Below the pieces are notes generated by a model, which was not told the origin of the DNA, ran no database searches, and worked only from the letters and a program-made list of their open reading frames with translations. Below, piece after piece: positions 1-4,697 of a stretch of DNA of 5,945 nt. Made by a program: the position numbers and the translations under genes. How positions within the stretch are numbered: the stretch's first letter is position 1; each line of letters starts with the position of its first letter. Origin of the DNA: Lachnospiraceae bacterium (GTDB lineage Bacteria; Bacillota; Clostridia; Lachnospirales; Lachnospiraceae); the NCBI GenBank assembly GCA_003453515.1, contig DMLD01000212.1, positions 1 to 5,945 of the forward strand, given 5' to 3'.

Positions 1-1246
1 TAACGCCGTCAGCGATAAGCTTGTCGCAAGCTGCCTTACCGTTTACATAATCCTGATTGTCCTTAGCGATGTTGTAAAGGATATCCTGATCACATGTCAT
101 CTTCTTAAGGATGTCACCTACAAGAGTAGCGTTGTCAGTACCCTTAGCAGCCATGATCCATGTACCACCCCAGTTGAATCCCTGCGGTCCCTGGCAAAGT
201 GCCCAGTCACCGTATGAGTCCTTACCATCCTTGTGCTTGTAAGAACCGTCATCGTTCTGAGTAGCTCCTGATTTTTCTGCCATAGAGAAGGTGATGTACC
301 ATGCCGGTCCGAAGTAAGCGAATACTCCACCGTTCAAGCTCATTCCTTTACCCCACTCATCACTCCAAAGTCCTCCGGTAGGATCTTTAGCATAGCCGGC
401 GTCCACATACTCTTTCATCGTATCTGCCCAGTTGTTAAGACCAGGTGTTGCAGCAAGTACTCCATCGTTAACGAACTTGGTGTTGTCGTTGTTGATGAAG
501 ATACGCTGAAGGTCGTTCGGGCTGAAGAACATGAATGTCTTTCCGTTTGACTTAGTCTTTACAGTCTCGCATGCAGCCTTGAACTTATCCCAGTCTGCAA
601 CCTGCTCCTGGATAGCTGCCGGATCATCTGTTCCGAAGTACTCCTTAGCAAGTGAACGACGGTAGATCATACCGGCTGCACAAGCCTGCCATGAAACTCC
701 ACGAAGAGTTCCGTTCTCATCTGTTGCAGCCTGCTTTGTGTAGTCGTACATCTCAGCCGTATCAGCATCTGTGATACCAAGCTGCTCAACCGGTACTGCT
801 ACATCAGCCTGTGCTGACTTATACTTGTCGATGTAGTCTGCCTCTGCGAGGAAGATATCAACTTTGTCATCAGCTGCTGCGCTCTCCTGCTTACCAAGAG
901 CCTCATCGAGCTTATCCTGGTAGTTAGAACCCTCGTTTGCGTTCTGGATGAAGTTAACCTTTACGTCACCTACCATACCATCCTTGTAGTCAGGATAGTA
1001 CTTCTCGAAACGTGTCTGCCACTCATTATTCCAGCAGTAGATGTTGAGCACCTTACCGCCGCCATCCTCGAGAAGATCTGCTGCAGGCTCCTCAGCCTCT
1101 TCTGTAGTCCCATCATCTGTAGACTCTTCTGTCTGATCGTTGCTAGCCGGAGCTGTTGTTGCCTCTTCCTTTTTCTCTCCGCAACCACTGAGCATTCCCA
1201 CAGCCATTACCATGGAAAGAGCGATTGCCAACCATTTTCTCTTCAT
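1..1246 (-). CDS. Sugar ABC transporter substrate-binding lipoprotein (partial, C-terminus outside window)
   Basis: Extracellular solute-binding protein of the carbohydrate ABC importer type (family-1-like); it is expected to be lipid-anchored on the outer face of the membrane and to hand a sugar or oligosaccharide to a permease. Seen: the start MKRKW, a hydrophobic stretch at residues 5-19, and a lipobox LSGC with the lipidated Cys at residue 22. An acidic, Thr/Glu-rich linker follows (about 24-61), and the binding domain opens at about 65 with KVLNIYCWNNEW. Aromatic-rich segments such as GGVFAYFGPAWYITF and the late NWGGTWIMAAKGTDN are typical of this fold. The ATG at 1244-1246 is preferred because GGGAGG lies nine bases upstream and the signal peptide begins there. 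The frame is open to base 1, giving 415 codons; the family is usually somewhat longer, so only a short C-terminal part is missing. It is divergent from the GH94 gene at 1543. The substrate cannot be read from the sequence; beta-gluco-oligosaccharides are inferred from the two phosphorylases nearby. Confidence 0.93.
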   Translation of the reverse strand, partial: MKRKWLAIALSMVMAVGMLSGCGEKKEEATTAPASNDQTEESTDDGTTEEAEEPAADLLEDGGGKVLNIYCWNNEWQTRFEKYYPDYKDGMVGDVKVNFIQNANEGSNYQDKLDEALGKQESAAADDKVDIFLAEADYIDKYKSAQADVAVPVEQLGITDADTAEMYDYTKQAATDENGTLRGVSWQACAAGMIYRRSLAKEYFGTDDPAAIQEQVADWDKFKAACETVKTKSNGKTFMFFSPNDLQRIFINNDNTKFVNDGVLAATPGLNNWADTMKEYVDAGYAKDPTGGLWSDEWGKGMSLNGGVFAYFGPAWYITFSMAEKSGATQNDDGSYKHKDGKDSYGDWALCQGPQGFNWGGTWIMAAKGTDNATLVGDILKKMTCDQDILYNIAKDNQDYVNGKAACDKLIADGV

Positions 1247-1255
1247 AAATGAATT

Positions 1256-1261
1256 CCTCCC
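1256..1261 (-). promoter_or_regulatory. Ribosome binding site of the lipoprotein gene
   Basis: GGGAGG on the minus strand, nine bases before the ATG at 1246. It decides the start in favour of this ATG over the internal ATG that encodes Met12 of the signal peptide. Confidence 0.85.
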
Positions 1262-1285
1262 TGTAAAATGAAATTTGGTTGTTTT

Positions 1286-1303
1286 GAAAGTCACATGACT
1301 TTC
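1286..1303. repeat. 8-bp perfect inverted repeat in the lipoprotein gene leader
   Basis: GAAAGTCA and TGACTTTC are separated by the two bases CA. The repeat lies in the predicted leader of the lipoprotein gene, about 30 bases downstream of its predicted transcription start and 25 bases ahead of its ribosome binding site. Its size and near-symmetry suit an operator for a dimeric regulator acting as a roadblock, or a short RNA hairpin. It does not match the CcpA cre pattern. No regulator gene is present in the window, so the role is inference. Confidence 0.5.
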
Positions 1304-1319
1304 GTTGTTGTTGGGCATC

Positions 1320-1329
1320 TTTCACGAAA
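1320..1329. repeat. Small palindrome just after the lipoprotein promoter
   Basis: TTTC-AC-GAAA is a 4-bp inverted repeat sitting within a few bases of the predicted transcription start of the lipoprotein gene. The position would suit a repressor operator, but four base pairs can easily arise by chance, so this is only a candidate. Confidence 0.25.
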
Positions 1330-1339
1330 CCCATATAGT

Positions 1340-1368
1340 ATAATACCACACAATTGACATAGATGCAA
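1340..1368 (-). promoter_or_regulatory. Sigma-A-type promoter for the lipoprotein gene
   Basis: On the minus strand the -35 TTGCAT (1363-1368) is followed after exactly 17 bases by the -10 TATTAT (1340-1345). This puts transcription start near 1333 and gives a leader of about 87 bases. A TATACT hexamer overlaps the -10 three bases further downstream and could be used with a longer spacer. An A/T tract lies just upstream of the -35, like an UP element. Confidence 0.7.
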
Positions 1369-1382
1369 CATTTTTTTTTATT
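1354..1382 (+). promoter_or_regulatory. Possible distal plus-strand promoter, overlapping the divergent one
   Basis: A perfect consensus -35 TTGACA (1354-1359) lies on the plus strand inside the spacer of the lipoprotein promoter. The best -10 at 17 bases is TTTATT (1377-1382), which matches four of six consensus bases. If used, it would give the GH94 gene a leader of roughly 150 bases, and the two polymerases would compete for the same DNA. The surrounding sequence is very T-rich, so the -10 is weak evidence. Confidence 0.3.
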
Positions 1383-1434
1383 TTTTTGGTTATTTTTTAC
1401 GAAAAATACCTAAAATATTTTATTTATTGTGCTC

Positions 1435-1463
1435 TTTTTTTATATAATTAAATATGTTAAAAT
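1435..1463 (+). promoter_or_regulatory. Possible proximal promoter of the GH94 gene
   Basis: An extended -10, TGTTAAAAT (TG at 1455-1456, TAAAAT at 1458-1463), would start transcription near 1470, exactly at the left edge of the nested inverted repeat. The -35 region at 17 bases is only TTTTTT. A perfect TATAAT also sits at 1443-1448 but has no good -35. In AT-rich DNA either hexamer can occur by chance, so the exact promoter is uncertain. Confidence 0.35.
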
Positions 1464-1469
1464 ATTAAA

Positions 1470-1517
1470 TGTGGTGCAATTTTACCAAATCTTGGCAAAT
1501 ACATTAAAGGCACCACA
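1470..1517 (+). promoter_or_regulatory. Nested inverted repeats in the GH94 leader (operator or RNA switch candidate)
   Basis: The outer arms TGTGGTGC (1470-1477) and GCACCACA (1510-1517) are perfect 8-bp complements. Inside them lies TTTaCCAAatcTTGGcAAA (1481-1499), with seven of eight positions complementary in each arm. As RNA this would fold into one stem with an asymmetric internal loop, ending 12 bases before the ribosome binding site at 1530. As DNA, the inner repeat looks like an operator for a dimeric repressor placed just downstream of the likely promoter. I do not recognise it as a known riboswitch or as a cre site. Confidence 0.55.
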
Positions 1518-1529
1518 ATATAAGCTTTT

Positions 1530-1536
1530 GGGAGGG
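1530..1536 (+). promoter_or_regulatory. Ribosome binding site of the GH94 gene
   Basis: GGGAGGG six bases before the ATG at 1543. It fixes the start there; the in-frame GTG at 1429, 38 codons earlier, has no comparable site and the extra residues have no GH94 character. Confidence 0.88.
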
Positions 1537-1542
1537 TTAAGC

Positions 1543-4023
1543 ATGAATTATGGTTTTTTTGACAACAAGGCAGGAGAGTATGTGATTCTCAGACCCGACA
1601 CGCCCACTCCCTGGGTGAACTATCTGGGTTCTCCGGAATACGCAGCTCTGATTTCAAACAACGCCGGTGGTTACAGCTTTGTAAAATCCGGTGCCAAGGG
1701 CAGACTCCTTCGCTACAACTTCAACAGCATGGACACTCCCGGGCGCTACCTTTATATAAGAGACAATTCCTCAGAGGACTACTGGTCAGCTTCTTGGAAA
1801 CCTGTCAGGAAGAACTTCAAGGAGGCAAGTCGTGACGAGGCGGAAGCTCTCGGTGTGAATGGATGCGGCAGTGCGGATACGGATCCGGGATCCTTTCGCA
1901 CGATCGTAAGGCACGGAACAGGCTACAGCCGCTTTATCACCGACTACTCGGGGATACGGAGCGTTGCCTCCTACTATGTACCGTCGGGCAAGTCGTATGA
2001 GGTATGGGAATTAAGCGTTACCAATACAAGCAATGAGACAAGAGAGCTGACTCTGACCGGATACGCCGAGTTTACCAATGATCCGTACTACTCAAACGAT
2101 ATGGTTAACCTGCAGTATACCCAGTTCATCACGAGAACATTTTTCCATGAAAACAGGATCCTGCAGGAGGTAAACGGCAACCTTGACGTGATCGCTGCCG
2201 AGAATAATGTCGATGACAAGCAGGTCAAAAAGCGGTTTTTCGCGCTGGCGGGCGAGAGCGTATCATCCTACTGCGGCGACAGATCGGATTTTCTCGGGAA
2301 CGGTCACGACTACTCGGATCCCACAGGCGTGACCTCGGGCAAGCTGTCTGATACAACCAACTACAATGCAAATAGTTGCGGTGCTCTCTCATGTGTCATC
2401 TCCCTAGCTCCCGGCGAGACAAAGACGATCGCGTTTTTACTCGGCGAGCAGGATAACGATGCCGCCGCTGACATAGTTTCTTCATATAATAATGTTTCCG
2501 CGGTATGCGAGCGCGAGATCGACGAGCTAAGGAGCGAGTGGCACGAGCGTTTCACCGGGCTTCAGATAAATACTCCAAGCGAGGACTTCAATACGATGAT
2601 GAATCTGTGGCACGCATACAACTGCTTCATGACATTTATCTGGTCCAGAGCAGCCTCCTTTATCTACTGCGGCGAGCGCAACGGCTACGGCTACCGCGAC
2701 ACGGTTCAGGATATACAGGGTATCATACATCTGCGTCCGGACATGGCGAAGGACATGATCGTGTTTATGCTGTCGGCGCAGGTGCATCACGGCGGCGGAC
2801 TCCCGCTTGTCAAGTACACGCACAATGCCGGTCACGAGGACACGCCCGAGGACGAGTCATATGTCAAGGAGACCGGCCACCCCGCCTACAGAGCTGACGA
2901 TGCGCTTTGGCTGTTTCCTACTATATATAAGTACATTTCCGAAACCGGCGATGTCGCATTTCTGGATCAGGTGATTCCTTTTGCAGACAAGGACGAGGGG
3001 ACGGTGTACGAGCACCTGAAAAGAGCGATCAGCTTCTCGGACGATCACCTCGGCGCACACGGCATGCCGGCGGGCTTGCACGCTGACTGGAACGATTGCC
3101 TGAGACTCGGCGCAAAGGGTGAGTCGACCTTCGTTGCCGAGCAGTACTACTACGCACTGACGATACTTAGCCGCTTTGCCGATGCCAAGGGCGATTCTTC
3201 TTATAAAAATGAGCTCGCCGAAAAGCAAAAGAAGTTTGGCGACCTTGTGCAAAAGCTCTGCTGGAACGAGGATCGCTTTCTTCGCGGGTACAAGGACACC
3301 GGCGAGCGTATCGGCGACAGGAATGACCCCGAGGCAAATATGTGGCTCAACCCTCAGAGCTGGGGCGTCATATCCGGACTTGCCTCTCCGGAGCAGGCAG
3401 GTGCTTCGATGCAGCAGGTTTACGACCGTCTGAACACCGATTACGGTGCGATACTCATGGATCCGCCGTATCACGCACATGCCTTTGACGGCGCGCTGGC
3501 TGTGCTGTTCAACCCCGGAACCAAGGAAAACGCGGGTATATTCTCGCAGTCACAGGGCTGGCTCATACTTGCCGAGGCTCTGCTTGGACACGGTGACAGG
3601 GCGTTTATGTATTTTAGTGAAAATAATCCCGCCGCACAGAATGATCGTGCTGAGATACGTACTATCGAGCCGTACTGCTTCGGTCAGTTCACCGAGGGCA
3701 AGGCAAGTCCGAATCACGGGCGCTCTCATGTTCACTGGCTGACGGGTACCGCATCCACCGTCATGGTTGGCTGCGTTGAAGGTATACTGGGGCTTCGTCC
3801 CGATATCGGCGGTTTGCGGATCGCCCCGTCTATCCCCTCTGACTGGAAGGAGTTTGGCATGGACAAGCGTTTTCGCGGGAAGATGCTCCACATCCGCGTT
3901 GAGAATCCGAGCGGCAAGCAATCGGGATTTTCCTCGATGACGCTTAACGGCAAGCTGCTTGACGATAACTACATCCCGGCAGATATGCTCGCCGATGACA
4001 ACGACGTCGTCCTCGTTATGTAG
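1543..4023 (+). CDS. GH94 family disaccharide phosphorylase, acceptor specificity unresolved
   Basis: Inverting phosphorylase that splits a beta-glucosyl disaccharide with phosphate to release alpha-glucose 1-phosphate; no signal peptide, so cytoplasmic. It has 826 residues, a normal size beside cellobiose and chitobiose phosphorylases (about 800-820). Seen: the family N-terminus NYGFFDNKAGEYVI, then PWVNYLG and NNAGGYSF (residues 2-46); GYRDTVQD (383-390) of the sugar-binding site; HADWNDC (513-519) with the predicted general acid Asp518; and HWLTGTAS near 731-738. About 20 extra residues (around 92-117) lie in the N-terminal beta domain compared with cellobiose phosphorylase. Two features differ from the cellobiose enzyme at 4689-5945: IFSQSQGW has Gln669 where that enzyme has His in IFCHNNPW, and the loop before it reads FNPGTKEN instead of PPGYKEN. 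From memory of family members the sequence leans toward laminaribiose-phosphorylase-like enzymes rather than cellobiose phosphorylase, but I cannot align it here. Family certain, substrate not. Confidence 0.93.
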   Translation: MNYGFFDNKAGEYVILRPDTPTPWVNYLGSPEYAALISNNAGGYSFVKSGAKGRLLRYNFNSMDTPGRYLYIRDNSSEDYWSASWKPVRKNFKEASRDEAEALGVNGCGSADTDPGSFRTIVRHGTGYSRFITDYSGIRSVASYYVPSGKSYEVWELSVTNTSNETRELTLTGYAEFTNDPYYSNDMVNLQYTQFITRTFFHENRILQEVNGNLDVIAAENNVDDKQVKKRFFALAGESVSSYCGDRSDFLGNGHDYSDPTGVTSGKLSDTTNYNANSCGALSCVISLAPGETKTIAFLLGEQDNDAAADIVSSYNNVSAVCEREIDELRSEWHERFTGLQINTPSEDFNTMMNLWHAYNCFMTFIWSRAASFIYCGERNGYGYRDTVQDIQGIIHLRPDMAKDMIVFMLSAQVHHGGGLPLVKYTHNAGHEDTPEDESYVKETGHPAYRADDALWLFPTIYKYISETGDVAFLDQVIPFADKDEGTVYEHLKRAISFSDDHLGAHGMPAGLHADWNDCLRLGAKGESTFVAEQYYYALTILSRFADAKGDSSYKNELAEKQKKFGDLVQKLCWNEDRFLRGYKDTGERIGDRNDPEANMWLNPQSWGVISGLASPEQAGASMQQVYDRLNTDYGAILMDPPYHAHAFDGALAVLFNPGTKENAGIFSQSQGWLILAEALLGHGDRAFMYFSENNPAAQNDRAEIRTIEPYCFGQFTEGKASPNHGRSHVHWLTGTASTVMVGCVEGILGLRPDIGGLRIAPSIPSDWKEFGMDKRFRGKMLHIRVENPSGKQSGFSSMTLNGKLLDDNYIPADMLADDNDVVLVM

Positions 4024-4064
4024 GCGCGGCGCGTAATAGGACTTTCATATTCGTTTTGTGAACC

Positions 4065-4217
4065 TATCAGCCAACCGCAAGTTTAAGTTGTTTCCTCGGG
4101 ATCCGCTTGCGCCATTCGAAACCGTAGCGGTGCACGGCTTGAAAATACCAAGCCTGCGCACCGACGCTTTCGACAGTCCCTCAGAAACTAACTTAAAACT
4201 TGCTCTGTTGGCTGATA
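4065..4217. repeat. 153-bp long imperfect inverted repeat (MITE-like or structured RNA)
   Basis: The ends TATCAGCCAAC (4065-4075) and GTTGGCTGATA (4207-4217) are perfect 11-bp complements. Pairing continues inward with small bulges through GCAAGTTT, AAGTT, GTTTC, GGGA and TCGAAA to the apex GGCTTG (4136-4141) and CAAGCC (4149-4154) around a 7-base loop. The left arm carries about eight extra bases. No T-tract follows, so it is not a normal terminator. The terminal-inverted-repeat layout recalls a miniature transposable element, but no target duplication is evident in the flanks. A structured 3' RNA that protects or regulates the GH94 mRNA is the alternative. Confidence 0.7.
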
Positions 4218-4344
4218 AGACTTCCTCAAATTGCAGTATTTAAATCTCCGTCCATTCAACAGCTGCGAAGTCCGTTTTCATATGTGTGCGTATAACTTGC
4301 TTATAAAAGCACCTACGACACGATTTCCCTCTGCTTGCATCCTG

Positions 4345-4417
4345 CTTATCCAAGCATTGCGGCAAGAGTCTCCCCTGCGAGAGACCTACTTATCTAAGCG
4401 TGGCGGCAGGAGTTTTC
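4345..4417. repeat. Two-copy direct repeat with 44-bp period
   Basis: A 29-base unit beginning CTTATC occurs at 4345-4373 and again at 4389-4417, sharing CTTATCyAAGCrTkGCGGCA and then rGAGTyTyC. 23 of 29 bases match and five of the six differences are transitions, which suggests an old duplication. There are only two copies with an unrelated intervening sequence, so it is not a CRISPR array. Confidence 0.5.
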
Positions 4418-4460
4418 TTTTGAGGAAGTCCGCTTCGGACTGTCCGAGGAAGAAAAGCTC
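4410..4460. repeat. Compound hairpin
   Basis: The outer arms GAGTTTTCTT (4410-4419) and AAGAAAAGCTC (4450-4460) pair with one bulged base. Inside, AGTCCG (4427-4432) and CGGACT (4436-4441) form a tight 6-bp hairpin with a 3-base loop. No T-tract follows on the plus strand. It may be a structured part of the GH94 3' untranslated RNA or a REP-like palindrome. Confidence 0.5.
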
Positions 4461-4502
4461 CGACCGCGTCCACGCGTCGATGTACGTCTCGCTCCGACCG
4501 CG
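4457..4502. repeat. Repeated GCTCCGACCGCG motif
   Basis: GCTCCGACCGCG occurs at 4457-4468 and exactly again at 4491-4502; its first eight bases recur at 4575-4582 inside the hairpin further right. The intervening bases contain the small palindrome CGCGTCCACGCG (4466-4477). The function is unknown; it adds to the repeat character of the spacer. Confidence 0.45.
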
Positions 4503-4527
4503 CCGGTACGGCACTACAGGGACTCAC

Positions 4528-4626
4528 CGCGGCAGTCGTCAAGCATCCCCGGCGCGTAAGCAACGAGGCCTGCCGCTCCGACTCGGATGCTTCGCATCCT
4601 CGTGGATCGCGGCAGTCGTCAAGCAT
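4528..4626. repeat. 19-bp perfect direct repeat, 80 bp apart
   Basis: CGCGGCAGTCGTCAAGCAT occurs at 4528-4546 and identically at 4608-4626. The second copy supplies both the closing arm of one hairpin (GCGGCAG) and the opening arm of the terminator (AAGCAT). The first copy sits just outside the 19-bp inverted repeat that starts at 4551. This looks like a partial duplication of a repeat unit. Confidence 0.75.
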
Positions 4627-4697
4627 AAAAATAAGCCCCACCACGAGCGAGCTCGTGTGGGGCTTATTTATTATGCTTGCCTCGTTGCTTACGCGCC
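4551..4697. repeat. Nested 147-bp inverted-repeat element with three-way-junction geometry
   Basis: The outer arms are a perfect 19-bp inverted repeat: GGCGCGTAAGCAACGAGGC at 4551-4569 and its complement at 4679-4697. Directly inside the left arm a hairpin closes CTGCCGC (4570-4576) with GCGGCAG (4609-4615), and contains GGATGC-TTC-GCATCC at its tip (4585-4599). After four bases (4616-4619) the terminator hairpin fills 4620-4679, reaching the right arm. Almost nothing is left unpaired at the junction. The right arm contains the last two sense codons and the stop of the cellobiose phosphorylase gene. It may be a mobile repeat, a duplicated gene end, or a structure formed only on read-through RNA or single-stranded DNA. 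Confidence 0.7.
4620..4679. terminator. Bidirectional intrinsic terminator between convergent genes
   Basis: The GC-rich core GCCCCA/TGGGGC and CACGAG/CTCGTG (4635-4663) pairs with one bulged C around a CGAG loop. It is flanked by A-rich sequence on the left (AAAAATAA) and T-rich sequence on the right (TTATTTATT), which also pair, extending the stem to CAAGCAT/ATGCTTG. It can therefore work in both directions: for the GH94 gene from the left and for the cellobiose phosphorylase gene, whose stop lies only ten bases away, from the right. Confidence 0.88.

Larger units (their letters stand above)
4024..4688. other. Repeat-dense spacer between convergent genes, no credible gene
   Basis: This 665-base gap separates two convergent phosphorylase genes. 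Short open frames on both strands lack ribosome binding sites and family resemblance; the longest, on the plus strand from 4231, runs through the terminator and into the antisense of the cellobiose phosphorylase gene, so it is not credible. I see no tRNA or rRNA. The gap is filled instead by inverted and direct repeats, listed separately. The GH94 transcript would carry about 600 bases of 3' leader-like sequence before the first recognisable terminator at 4620-4679, which is unusually long. Confidence 0.7.

Noticed and set aside
1429..1542. N-terminal extension of the GH94 gene from a GTG at 1429
   Set aside because: The extra 38 residues do not resemble GH94 N-termini and overlap promoter and repeat sequence; a strong GGGAGGG lies just before the ATG at 1543, where family homology starts.
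1261..1542. CcpA cre site in the divergent control region
   Set aside because: I looked for the TGWNANCGNTNWCA pattern; the palindromes present lack the central CG in the right context.
2505..3921. Long open frames on both strands inside the GH94 gene
   Set aside because: They are shadows of a GC-biased coding gene: no ribosome binding sites, no recognisable domains, and complete overlap with a convincing 826-residue enzyme.
4280..4310. Promoter for a small RNA at TATAAC/TATAAA near 4290-4307
   Set aside because: No reasonable -35 hexamer lies at 16-18 bases upstream, so the AT-rich hexamers alone are not enough.
4345..4626. CRISPR array
   Set aside because: The repeats occur only twice each, with different lengths and periods and imperfect identity; there are no regular spacers and no cas genes in the window.
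4024..4688. tRNA gene or known riboswitch in the spacer
   Set aside because: No cloverleaf with T-loop GTTCGA-type sequence and CCA-proximal acceptor stem, and no riboswitch core that I recognise; the hairpins do not fit tRNA geometry.
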